Below, one piece after another: positions 18,544 through 26,413 of a DNA stretch of 64,000 nucleotides (position 1 is its first letter; every line of letters begins with the position of its first letter). The notes below the pieces were generated by a model. The model was not told the DNA's origin. It worked only from the letters and a program-made list of their open reading frames with translations, and did no database searches. Made by a program: the position numbers and the translations under genes. The stretch comes from Flavobacterium palustre (lineage in GTDB: Bacteria; Bacteroidota; Bacteroidia; Flavobacteriales; Flavobacteriaceae), in assembly GCF_014639535.1 (NCBI RefSeq), contig NZ_BMGA01000001.1, forward strand, positions 434,001 to 498,000, given 5' to 3'.

Positions 18544-19923
18544 CTAATCTCTTCTGCCTGCGAGTTGATCTTCTATAATTTGTAATTTTTTCTCATCAAG
18601 AGAATAACATAAAATACATAATAACGCAATAACAGCTGCTATCGCCGGAAGAATACTCATCATTAATAAAATTCCATTTTGCACCAATAAACTTTGAGCC
18701 ACATTAGCTTCAAAACCATAATATCCTAAAAGCCAACCCGTACCTGCACCACCAATAGTCCACCCTATTTTTTGCGACATTGAAGAAGCAGAAAAGATAA
18801 GTCCTGTTGCACGTCGCCCTGTTTTCCATTCCGAATAATCAGCACTATCAGCATACATAGACCAAATTAAAGGAAATATACAACCTGCACAAACACTTAT
18901 CAACACCTGAAAAGACATAATTAATGCGATATCTTCTTTCTTAAAAAAATAAAACAAAACACTTAAAATAGCGATTAAAACTGTAGCTATCATAAAAGTA
19001 TTTTTCTTCCCTATTTTATTAGCAATCGGTGTGGCAACAATAACCCCAATAAGATTAGCTGCTTGCCCTAAAACTAAATAAAGGGTAGTAGGAGTGATAA
19101 TAAAATGCTCCGAAAGTAATGTTAAGCTATAACTTTGGCTACTGTCTATATAATATTTAAAATAATAAACAGCCGAACCATCTCGAATGGAATTGAATAT
19201 TAAAATACCTATCCCTGAACCTAATAAAATCCACAAGGGTTTATTGGCCCAAAGATCTTTCATATCTTCTTTTAAATTAACTTTCTCATTTATAGGCTGA
19301 ATTCTTTCTTTAGTCCAAGAAAAGGAAAGCCAGAAAAAAATGGTAGTAATAATGCCAAAAACCACAATCATACCCAACCAACCGGATTCTGATTTTAAAC
19401 TTTTACCAAAATAATAAACCAATGGCTCAATTAACCATAAAGCTAACAAACTTCCACCAAAGGCAAAGAACATTCTATAAGATGAAAGTGCAGTGCGTTC
19501 TTTTCTTTCTGAAGTCATTACTCCTAAAAGAGAAGCATAAGGAACGTTGATTAACGAATAAATCATCATCATCAAAGAGTAAGTTATATATGCGTAAACA
19601 ATTTTTCCTTTATCGTCAAAATCAGGAGTATAAAATGTTAACACCCCAATTAACGCAAAAGGAATTGCCACCCATAACAAATAAGGTCTGAATTTTCCCC
19701 AACGAGTTTTAGTCCTATCAGCAATAATTCCCACAACAACATCAAAACAGGAATCCCATATTCTGGTTATTAAAAACATGGTCCCTACCACAGCAGGTGC
19801 TAAACCATAAACATCAGTGTAAAAGAACATAAGATACACGCTAAAAATCTTCCAAAAGATTGAAGAAGCAGCATCTCCTAAGCCGTAACCAACTTTTTCT
19901 TTAAAGCTAATCTTATTTCGCAT
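18544..19923 (-). CDS. GPH-family (MelB/YicJ-like) sugar:cation symporter
   Basis: A 459-residue inner-membrane protein with about twelve hydrophobic segments. It shows family hallmarks: KVGYGLGDAASSIFW at the N-terminus, FLITRIWDSCFDVVVGIIADRTKTRWGKFRPYLLW region (about 46-80), and ADSADYSEWKTGRRATGL (about 358-375). GPH proteins import glycosides, pentosides or hexuronides with H+ or Na+. Beside an alpha-xylosidase-like GH31, as in the E. coli yicJ-yicI pair, a xyloside or disaccharide is a reasonable cargo. It ends 18 bases from the convergent regulator gene and probably has its own promoter. Confidence 0.9.
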   Translation of the reverse strand: MRNKISFKEKVGYGLGDAASSIFWKIFSVYLMFFYTDVYGLAPAVVGTMFLITRIWDSCFDVVVGIIADRTKTRWGKFRPYLLWVAIPFALIGVLTFYTPDFDDKGKIVYAYITYSLMMMIYSLINVPYASLLGVMTSERKERTALSSYRMFFAFGGSLLALWLIEPLVYYFGKSLKSESGWLGMIVVFGIITTIFFWLSFSWTKERIQPINEKVNLKEDMKDLWANKPLWILLGSGIGILIFNSIRDGSAVYYFKYYIDSSQSYSLTLLSEHFIITPTTLYLVLGQAANLIGVIVATPIANKIGKKNTFMIATVLIAILSVLFYFFKKEDIALIMSFQVLISVCAGCIFPLIWSMYADSADYSEWKTGRRATGLIFSASSMSQKIGWTIGGAGTGWLLGYYGFEANVAQSLLVQNGILLMMSILPAIAAVIALLCILCYSLDEKKLQIIEDQLAGRRD

Positions 19924-20117
19924 TTAATCTTAGAAACTTAAACATCCAGTTATATAACAATACAAGGATAATAAAATTAAGTACAATACTCACCAAACTT
20001 GCTAATGTTTTTTATCTAAATATAATACTATTAGCTTCAAAACAAAATGCTATGAAGACTCGTTAATTATTTAGTATAACTAGTTTTTATATAAGTACCC
20101 TGTTTATATAACAAAAA

Positions 20118-20138
20118 AAGACCCCTAAAAGGAGTCTT
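20118..20138 (-). terminator. Intrinsic terminator of the small secreted-protein gene
   Basis: A minus-strand stem AAGACTCCT/AGGGGTCTT (9 bp, one G-T pair) with a 3-base loop is followed by TTTTT. It lies 27 bases after the stop at 20165. Confidence 0.85.
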
Positions 20139-20164
20139 CTTTACTACTAACCTAACCAATTTAA

Positions 20165-20566
20165 TTATTTAACAGCAACCGTTTTATGCACTTCTGAATA
20201 AGGATCTGACATGATTGTTGCAGTTTCATTCACTACAAGAATTTCATATTTTACTATCTTAGTATTAGACTCAGCTACTAAGTAATAAATTCCATCAGCC
20301 AAAGGATTCAAATCGTAAGTTTTCACGATTTTTTCGTTTGATTTAAGCGGATTCAGATTTAACGTGTACACTTTCTCTGTGTGTAATAATTTATTATTTG
20401 CATCATAAATCGAAACATTAGCTTTGTTTATGTCATTTAGAGCAAAAGTTACCATCTTTTTTGAACTGGCTTTTTCATTTTTAGAAAATTTAACACCGGT
20501 TGCACGAGTATTCATAGCAAGTAGTACTACTATTAATACGAAACTAAGTTTTATAATCTTTTTCAT
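20165..20566 (-). CDS. Small secreted beta-rich protein, sorting-domain-like fold
   Basis: A 133-residue protein with a signal peptide (MKKIIKLSFVLIVVLLAMNTRA). The rest resembles a free-standing beta-sandwich of the T9SS C-terminal sorting/DUF3244 kind. It has NVSIYDANNKLLHTEKV, then YDLNPLADGIYYLVAES, then a final strand KIVKYEILVV. That order (SIYD; L.PLADGIYYL; K..KYEI) is the pattern of type A sorting domains, but no cargo precedes it. It is monocistronic, with a promoter carrying a perfect palindrome upstream and a strong terminator downstream. No function can be assigned with confidence. Confidence 0.75.
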   Translation of the reverse strand: MKKIIKLSFVLIVVLLAMNTRATGVKFSKNEKASSKKMVTFALNDINKANVSIYDANNKLLHTEKVYTLNLNPLKSNEKIVKTYDLNPLADGIYYLVAESNTKIVKYEILVVNETATIMSDPYSEVHKTVAVK

Positions 20567-20608
20567 AATTTAGAATTTTTAGATTTATAATTCCTTTTTT
20601 ATATGGGT

Positions 20609-20616
20609 CAAAGATA
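20609..20616 (-). promoter_or_regulatory. -7 box of the small secreted-protein gene
   Basis: Minus-strand TATCTTTG matches TAnnTTTG exactly, 43 bases before the ATG. No clear TTG lies at the -33 position. The palindrome at 20612-20630 overlaps it. Confidence 0.55.
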
Positions 20617-20630
20617 CTGTGTCAGTATCT
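20612..20630. promoter_or_regulatory. Perfect 19-base palindrome, candidate operator
   Basis: AGATACTG-TGT-CAGTATCT is a perfect 8+3+8 inverted repeat. It overlaps the -7 box of the minus-strand gene and lies about 230 bases upstream of umuC. It is too short and loop-poor to be a terminator, so a dimeric repressor site is the best reading. Confidence 0.5.
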
Positions 20631-20831
20631 ATTTGAACTTCAGTAATTTTTCATATTTGTATGCTATATTACCTTTTACGAAAACGTTTTAGTTAAAAAA
20701 TGATAATTTCAAACAGTTTGTGGGTAAAATAGCATAGTTAAAAGCAATATTCACAATTTTATTATCTTTCTGAAAAAATCAAAATTCTTTTCAAAATCGC
20801 TAAAAATTAACTCGGAAACAAGATTCCTCAA

Positions 20832-20852
20832 AAGCAGTATTGCTTAATTTTG
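20832..20852 (+). promoter_or_regulatory. umuC promoter with abutting inverted repeat
   Basis: TAATTTTG (20845-20852) fits the -7 consensus. Immediately upstream AAGCA-GTAT-TGCTT (20832-20845) forms a 5+4+5 inverted repeat. The box ends four bases before the umuC ATG, so a transcript from it would be nearly leaderless. The repeat could be an SOS operator. Confidence 0.4.
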
Positions 20853-20856
20853 CATC

Positions 20857-22131
20857 ATGTATGCTTTAGTCGATTGTAATAATTTCTATGCTTCCTGCGA
20901 ACGTGTTTTCCAACCGGAACTCAATGGCAAACCCATTGCGGTTTTATCGAACAACGATGGTTGCGTAATTTCCAGAAGCGAAGAAGCTAAAGCGGCCGGA
21001 ATTCCTATGGGTGCGCCTGCATTCCAGATTAAAGACTTGGTAAAAGAGAAAAACATCAAAATCTTTTCGTCTAATTATGCGCTTTATGGCGATTTAAGCG
21101 GCCGTGTCATGGCAATTCTGAATCAGTTTACTCCCAATGTTGAAATTTACAGCATAGACGAAGCCTTCCTGAATTTTGATGGTTTAACCATAGTAGACTA
21201 CCATGATTATGGGCTTCAGATGAGGCATCGTATTCGAAAATGGCTTGGAATTCCAATATGTATAGGATTTGCAGAAACCAAAGCCTTATCGAAAGTAGCC
21301 AATAAAATTGCCAAAAAATTCCAGGACAGAACTCAGGGCGTTTATGTTATTGACTCCGAAGAAAAACGCATCAAAGCCTTAAAATGGACCAAAATTGAAG
21401 ATGTTTGGGGCATTGGCTACCGAATGACTAAAAAAGTAAAACTGCGCAATATCAACACTGCCTTCGATTTTATTCAGCCACAACACGAAGCCTGGATAAA
21501 AAATACTATGGGCGTAACCGGACTTCGATTAAAAGCGGAGTTAGAGGGACAATCTGTTTTAGATTTAGAGCCTATTGTTGAGCAAAAGAAAAGCATTGCC
21601 ATTACCCGAAGTTTCCCCAAACAAATCGCCGATTTTGATTTACTGCGGGAACGCATCACGACATTTGCAGCCGTTTGTGCCGAAAAATTACGTAAACAGG
21701 AATCCTGTTGTCATACTATTATTGTGATGCTCGTTGTGGACAAGCATACCATAAAAACATCCAAATACTATTTTAATAGCGCCATCACTTTGCCCTATGC
21801 CACCAATTCGACTTTGACAATTGCCAATACCGCTGTCGAATTACTAAAACAATTGCATCAGGGAAACGAACATTTGAAATTTAAAAAAGCAGGCGTAATT
21901 GTCAGCGAACTCATTGGCGAAAACCAAAAACAATTGCAACTATTCGAAGAAGAAAATCCAAAACATCTGGCACTGATGAAAACTATGGATCGTCTCAACG
22001 CTAAAATTGGTGAAACCAAAGTAAAACTGGCCAGCCAGAATTTAAGACTAACCTGGGATATGAACCAGAAACATTTATCGAATAAATACACCACTAATTT
22101 CAAAGAGATTCTCGAAATACGATGTCAATAA
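20857..22131 (+). CDS. umuC: Y-family DNA polymerase V catalytic subunit UmuC
   Basis: A 424-residue protein starting with the canonical MYALVDCNNFYASCERVF, which fixes the start. Catalytic-site motifs are the first Asp (D6), the fingers segment VLSNNDGCVISRS and IYSIDEAFLNF near residue 100. Helix-hairpin-helix (DVWGIGYRM) and little-finger regions follow, ending with the DUF4113-like tail LRLTWDMNQKHLSNKYTT. It carries out translesion synthesis on damaged DNA when activated by processed UmuD. The gene overlaps umuD by ten bases, so translation is probably coupled. The order umuC-umuD is the reverse of E. coli. Confidence 0.96.
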   Translation: MYALVDCNNFYASCERVFQPELNGKPIAVLSNNDGCVISRSEEAKAAGIPMGAPAFQIKDLVKEKNIKIFSSNYALYGDLSGRVMAILNQFTPNVEIYSIDEAFLNFDGLTIVDYHDYGLQMRHRIRKWLGIPICIGFAETKALSKVANKIAKKFQDRTQGVYVIDSEEKRIKALKWTKIEDVWGIGYRMTKKVKLRNINTAFDFIQPQHEAWIKNTMGVTGLRLKAELEGQSVLDLEPIVEQKKSIAITRSFPKQIADFDLLRERITTFAAVCAEKLRKQESCCHTIIVMLVVDKHTIKTSKYYFNSAITLPYATNSTLTIANTAVELLKQLHQGNEHLKFKKAGVIVSELIGENQKQLQLFEEENPKHLALMKTMDRLNAKIGETKVKLASQNLRLTWDMNQKHLSNKYTTNFKEILEIRCQ

Positions 22132-22562
22132 ACAAAAACCAAAAACTCAGCTTTTACAAACCGGATTATGAAAGCGAACTACGAATTCCTTTCATCCCCG
22201 ACGGTGTTTCGGCAGGATTTCCCTCGCCGGCGGCTGATTTTATGGAAAACAATATCGATTTGAATAAAGAGTTAAGCGAAAATCCCTTAGCTACCTTTTA
22301 TATTAAGGTAAAAGGAAATTCGATGATTGATGCCGGTATTGAAGACAAAGATGTACTAATTGTGGATCGTAGCATTGAACCGCAGGACAACAAAATTGCC
22401 ATTTGCTATATTGACGGGGAATTTACCGTAAAACGCATCAAACTGGAAAAAGACTGCCTCTACCTAATGCCCGAAAACAGCAATTACAGTCCGATAAAAG
22501 TCACAGAAGAAAACCAGCTCATCATTTGGGGGATTGTAACCTATGTGATAAAAAAAATGTAA
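22122..22562 (+). CDS. umuD: UmuD-like S24 self-cleaving SOS protein
   Basis: A 146-residue protein of the LexA/UmuD family. The cleavage site is A31-G32 in VSAGFPSPAADF, closely like UmuD CGFPSPAADY. The catalytic pair is S67 (KGNSMIDAGI) and K104 (FTVKRI). There is no DNA-binding domain, which separates it from LexA. RecA-stimulated self-cleavage would yield the accessory subunit of polymerase V. Its start lies inside the end of umuC. Confidence 0.95.
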   Translation: MSINKNQKLSFYKPDYESELRIPFIPDGVSAGFPSPAADFMENNIDLNKELSENPLATFYIKVKGNSMIDAGIEDKDVLIVDRSIEPQDNKIAICYIDGEFTVKRIKLEKDCLYLMPENSNYSPIKVTEENQLIIWGIVTYVIKKM

Positions 22563-22794
22563 GTGCTTGCTTTACCACAAAGGGCAAAAAGAAGACGCAA
22601 AGCACATAAGCTATTTTGAATTTTATCAACTAGAATACTCTAACTTACCTTAATCGTTATGTTGGAATACATGATTATTAAGTTACTATTTTTTAGAACA
22701 TTATTGTTTTTTGATATTTTCTTGTAAACAACCCTAAAATAAATGATTGCAAAAGACGTTTTACATTCTTGTTTAAAAAAAAAAGAAATACAAA
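22563..22794. other. Intergenic region after umuD
   Basis: Begins with a short stretch of imperfect direct repeats built on ACAAAG/GCAAAG (22575-22605), which looks like a decayed intergenic repeat. No clear promoter box for the following barrel gene was found. Confidence 0.3.
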
Positions 22795-23328
22795 ATGAAA
22801 AAATTAATTTTTGCAGCTATGGCTGTTTTAGCATTTGGTTCAGCCAATGCACAATCGCAGATTTCTGAAGGAAGTTGGTTAATTGAAGCAAACACTGGTT
22901 TTGGCGAGAAAGTTGGAAACACTTCAATAGGCTTATGGTCAGAAGATGGACAAACAGATTATAATATTGGTGCTGAAGCAGGATATTTTGTTGATGATAA
23001 ATTAGCCTTAAAATTTGGATTAGGATTTGGTGAAACTTCTTTTTACGATGATGCTTTTGGCGAATATTACTCTGCAAGTAGCTTTGCTTACAAATTAGGA
23101 TTGAAGTATTATGCCGCAGGTAAATTCCCTTTAGAAATTTCGTACAATGGAGTGAATTATGAAGATTTCGACGAAAACCCTTCCTATTTAGGTTTACAGG
23201 GTGGTTATGCTATTTTCTTAAATAAAAACGTTTCAATCGAGCCGGGGATTCGTTATAATGTATCATTAAACGATGATTTTTATGATGATGTATTTCAATT
23301 AAACATTGGATTTGCGTTACACTTCTAA
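22795..23328 (+). CDS. Small outer-membrane beta-barrel protein
   Basis: A 177-residue protein with a signal peptide (MKKLIFAAMAVLAFGSANAQ). It has alternating amphipathic strands rich in Gly and aromatics (YNIGAEAGYFV, LALKFGLGFGE, FAYKLGLKYYAAG, LGLQGGYAIFL, VSIEPGIRYNVSL) and ends in FALHF, a classic barrel C-terminus. Eight strands would fit, as in OmpW/OmpX-like proteins. The specific role is unknown; it stands alone with a strong terminator. Confidence 0.85.
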   Translation: MKKLIFAAMAVLAFGSANAQSQISEGSWLIEANTGFGEKVGNTSIGLWSEDGQTDYNIGAEAGYFVDDKLALKFGLGFGETSFYDDAFGEYYSASSFAYKLGLKYYAAGKFPLEISYNGVNYEDFDENPSYLGLQGGYAIFLNKNVSIEPGIRYNVSLNDDFYDDVFQLNIGFALHF

Positions 23329-23335
23329 AACAAAA

Positions 23336-23369
23336 AAAGTGCGAATTAATTCTTTTTAATTCGCACTTT
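23336..23369 (+). terminator. Strong intrinsic terminator after the barrel gene
   Basis: A perfect 14-bp stem (AAAGTGCGAATTAA and its complement) with a 6-base loop starts eight bases after the stop. The A/T-rich flanks would let it work for either strand. Confidence 0.85.
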
Positions 23370-23397
23370 CAAAAAGTATAAAAATTATTTAAATATT

Positions 23398-23472
23398 ACC
23401 AGAACTTCCCCAACTCTCCAGCTCGCGCGAGCATCTTATTCGTGCCCACAAACTTATATTTTCTACTCATCT
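23398..23472 (-). pseudogene. Possible remnant of a transposase-like reading frame
   Basis: On the minus strand a 24-codon frame (ATG at 23472, TAA ending at 23398) begins MSRKYKF. I recall this as the N-terminus of REP-associated IS200-like transposases in flavobacteria; it then reads VGTNKMLARAGELGKFW and stops. Its GC content looks higher than its surroundings. It is too short to be functional and the match rests on seven residues, so it may be chance. Confidence 0.25.
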
Positions 23473-23592
23473 CTTTCAACAAAATGTAAGAAAAAGATTT
23501 ACTTTAATTACCTATTAAAAAGTGTCTATTGTATTTTCTTTGTCGTATAAATTGAAGAGTATAAATCAGGGAGTTCTACTAAGTGAAAACAA

Positions 23593-23628
23593 AAAATGTG
23601 AAATCAAACGAATTCGATTCCACATTTT
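23593..23628 (-). terminator. Intrinsic terminator of the galactose operon
   Basis: A 13-bp stem with one mismatch (AAAATGTGGAATC/GATTTCACATTTT on the minus strand) and a 10-base loop is followed by TTGTTTTC. It lies 25 bases after the symporter stop. Confidence 0.8.
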
Positions 23629-23652
23629 CACATTTAAAACTATTATTTTCTT

Positions 23653-25338
23653 TTACCAGAACTTCACGTACAAAGCAGCGATAATTAATAATGTAATGAT
23701 AATTAATACTGTAGTTTGAGGTTTTACCTTGAACATTTCAGTATCTAATTCGAATGCTTTTGGATTCACTTTTGGTCCTGCAAAACTGATTCCAATCATC
23801 AACAACATTGTAAAGAAGAATGACAATCCCATACAAATGTGGAACGGAATTTCGAAACCACCTTTACCATTTGGCCAAGCCGTGTATAGCAATGTTTCGT
23901 TACCAAACAATGCCGGTGCATATTCATTAAACAATACTGATAATAAGAAACCAGCTAATACTCCCACAATAGCAGCCGTTCCCGTTGTTCTCTTCCAGAA
24001 CATTCCTAAGAAGAACATCGCAAATACTCCCGGACTAATAAATCCTGTATATTTTTGGATATAGGTAAATCCTCCTACTCCTCCAATTCCTAAAACATCA
24101 TTCCATGTGAATAACACTGCCAAAACCATAGAAGCAAAAACAGCATAACGACCAATGTTTACCTGAGCTCTGTCTGAAGCTCCTTTTTGAATGTATTTTT
24201 TATGAACGTCTAAGGTATAAATAGTCGAAATACTGTTTACTTTACCAGCCAATGAAGCCACAATCGCAGCAGTCAAAGCCGCAACGGATAATCCTTTTAA
24301 TCCTGTAGGCAAGAAAGTCAACATAGCCGAGTAAGCTCCGTCCTTTCCTCCTACTAATTGCGGTAAATGTCCTCCCTGATACAATACATAAGCTGCAATA
24401 CCAGGTAACATTACAATTACAGGCATTAATAACTTCAATAAACCAGCAAACAAAATACCTGTGCGAGCCGTAGTCAAATCAGCCCCCAAAGCTCTTTGCG
24501 TGATGTATTGGTTACATCCCCAATAGTTCAGATTGATAATCCAGATACCTGCTAAATAAGATAGCATTCCCGGGAAAGTAAGGTATTTATCAATTTCTAA
24601 TTGTGTAGAAGTAGCTGTTGGTCTCGGGATAATCATTTTGAAATGCTCAGGAGCTTTTTCCATCAAAACATTGAATCCTGCAATAGCATCTTTTCCTACT
24701 CCGAAATATTCCCCTACTGTAGTTAAAGCGATATAAGAAGTTACCAAACCTCCAATGATCAATACAGCAACCTGAATAACGTCAGTATAAGCAACAACCT
24801 TCATACCTCCAAGAGAGATAATCAACGCAAAAATCGCCAATCCTAACATGATCACGTGAAGATAATCTCCTCCGGCTAATCCGTTAATAGCAACAGCTCC
24901 TAAGTATAAAATAGAAGTTAAGTTTACAAAAACATACAAAAACAACCAGAAAACAGCCATAATCAAAGCCGTAGTTTCGTTATATCTCGTTTTCAAAAAC
25001 TGAGGCATGGTGTAAATCTTGTTTTTTAAATAAACAGGAATAAACCAAATGGCGATAATAATCAATGCAATGGCAGCAACCCATTCGTAAGCGGCAACAG
25101 CTACCCCTAAGAAGAATCCTTCCCCACTCATCCCGATAAACTGCTCGGCTGAAATGTTAGAAGCAATTAACGAAGCCCCAATAGCCCACCATGTTAATGT
25201 TCCTTCGGCTAAGAAATACGCCTTAGCATCGTGTTCGTTTTTTTCGCGTTTGCGATAGATAATATATCCGTAGATAGAAACTACTAAAAAGTAGATGATA
25301 AAGACTGCATAATCTGCAAATCCGAGACTTGAGCTCAT
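23653..25338 (-). CDS. SSS-family sodium/sugar symporter (SglT-like)
   Basis: A 561-residue inner-membrane protein with about fourteen hydrophobic segments. SSS hallmarks include LTWWAIGASLIASNISAEQFIGMSG at about residues 48-72 and GGMKVVAYTDVIQV at about 178-191. Further on are NYWGCNQYITQRALGA and AALTAAIVASLAGKVNSISTIYTLDV. The closest characterised type is the Vibrio sodium/galactose transporter. As last gene of a gal operon it most likely imports galactose (or glucose) with Na+. Cargo is inferred from context. Confidence 0.92.
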   Translation of the reverse strand: MSSSLGFADYAVFIIYFLVVSIYGYIIYRKREKNEHDAKAYFLAEGTLTWWAIGASLIASNISAEQFIGMSGEGFFLGVAVAAYEWVAAIALIIIAIWFIPVYLKNKIYTMPQFLKTRYNETTALIMAVFWLFLYVFVNLTSILYLGAVAINGLAGGDYLHVIMLGLAIFALIISLGGMKVVAYTDVIQVAVLIIGGLVTSYIALTTVGEYFGVGKDAIAGFNVLMEKAPEHFKMIIPRPTATSTQLEIDKYLTFPGMLSYLAGIWIINLNYWGCNQYITQRALGADLTTARTGILFAGLLKLLMPVIVMLPGIAAYVLYQGGHLPQLVGGKDGAYSAMLTFLPTGLKGLSVAALTAAIVASLAGKVNSISTIYTLDVHKKYIQKGASDRAQVNIGRYAVFASMVLAVLFTWNDVLGIGGVGGFTYIQKYTGFISPGVFAMFFLGMFWKRTTGTAAIVGVLAGFLLSVLFNEYAPALFGNETLLYTAWPNGKGGFEIPFHICMGLSFFFTMLLMIGISFAGPKVNPKAFELDTEMFKVKPQTTVLIIITLLIIAALYVKFW

Positions 25339-25375
25339 AGATATTTTATTTAAAATTATTAATTGGTTTTAGCGT

Positions 25376-26389
25376 TTAGCTTCTGATTTTTTGTTCCCAT
25401 TTCCAGGCACTTTCCATCGCTTGTTCCAGCGTAGATTGTGTTTTCCACCCAAGCACTTCATTGGCTTTAGTAGTATCGGCATAAGCCAAAGTCACATCAC
25501 CTTCTCTTCTGTCAACGATTTGATAAGCTAATTTTTGACCACTCACTTTTTCGAAAGCATGAATCACTTCTAAAACAGAACTTCCTACTCCTGTTCCCAA
25601 GTTAAAAGTTTCCACTTTGTCCTGATTCTTTTTGTTCAATAAGCGTTGCAAAGCCACAACATGGGCTTTTGCCAAATCAACCACATGGATGTAATCACGA
25701 ATACAGGTTCCGTCCGGCGTTGGATAATCACTACCGTAAACCATTAATTCTTTACGTAATCCAATTCCGGTTTGCGTGATGAATGGCACTAAATTTTGTG
25801 GAACTCCTATTGGCAATTCACCAATTTCAACAGAAGGATGGGCTCCAATTGGGTTAAAATAACGCAATAAAATAGCGTTGATTCCGCTTACCTTAGCAAC
25901 ATCAGTGATGATTTCTTCTCCTATTTGTTTGGTATTTCCATAAGGAGACATCGCTGGTTGAACCGCCGAATTTTCGTTAATTGGCATTGTTTCGGCCTGA
26001 CCATAAACCGTACAGGAAGAACTGAAGATAAAATTAGCTTCCTGTTTTTTCTCTAATTCCTGCAATATATATACTAAGGCATTAATGTTGTTTTCGTAAT
26101 ACAACAAAGGATTCCCCACACTTTCTCCAACTGCTTTAGAAGCCGCAAAATGAATTACTCCATTTACATCAGCATGCTTTTTGAAAAAATCCTGAACTGC
26201 CGCTTTTTCTCTTAAATCCAGTTTTTCAAAAAGTGGTTTTTTCCCTGTAATAGCTTCGATTCCTTTTAAAACATCTTCAGATGAATTGGATAAATTATCA
26301 ATAACAACCACCTCAAAACCTTCATTTTGCAATTCGACTACAGTATGCGAACCTATGAAACCTAAACCTCCCGTAACTAGTATTTTCAT
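25376..26389 (-). CDS. galE: UDP-glucose 4-epimerase
   Basis: A 337-residue short-chain dehydrogenase-type enzyme. The NAD-binding GGLGFIGSHTV is at residues 7-17. The catalytic SSSCTVYG segment is followed by the Tyr/Lys pair in SPYGNTKQIGEE, and family signatures LRYFNPIGAHPS and CIRDYIHVVDLAKAH are present. It interconverts UDP-galactose and UDP-glucose, the last step of the Leloir pathway. It is 24 bases from galT and 37 from the symporter gene, so co-transcription is very likely. Confidence 0.97.
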   Translation of the reverse strand: MKILVTGGLGFIGSHTVVELQNEGFEVVVIDNLSNSSEDVLKGIEAITGKKPLFEKLDLREKAAVQDFFKKHADVNGVIHFAASKAVGESVGNPLLYYENNINALVYILQELEKKQEANFIFSSSCTVYGQAETMPINENSAVQPAMSPYGNTKQIGEEIITDVAKVSGINAILLRYFNPIGAHPSVEIGELPIGVPQNLVPFITQTGIGLRKELMVYGSDYPTPDGTCIRDYIHVVDLAKAHVVALQRLLNKKNQDKVETFNLGTGVGSSVLEVIHAFEKVSGQKLAYQIVDRREGDVTLAYADTTKANEVLGWKTQSTLEQAMESAWKWEQKIRS

Positions 26390-26413
26390 AATTTGTTTTA
26401 TTTAAATAACAGT

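Noticed and set aside
23396..23663. The string TACCAGAACTTC at both 23397 and 23651
   Set aside because: A 12-base match, one copy lying in the 3' end of the symporter gene (codons for KFW and stop); with no flanking similarity it is not enough for an attachment site or repeat.
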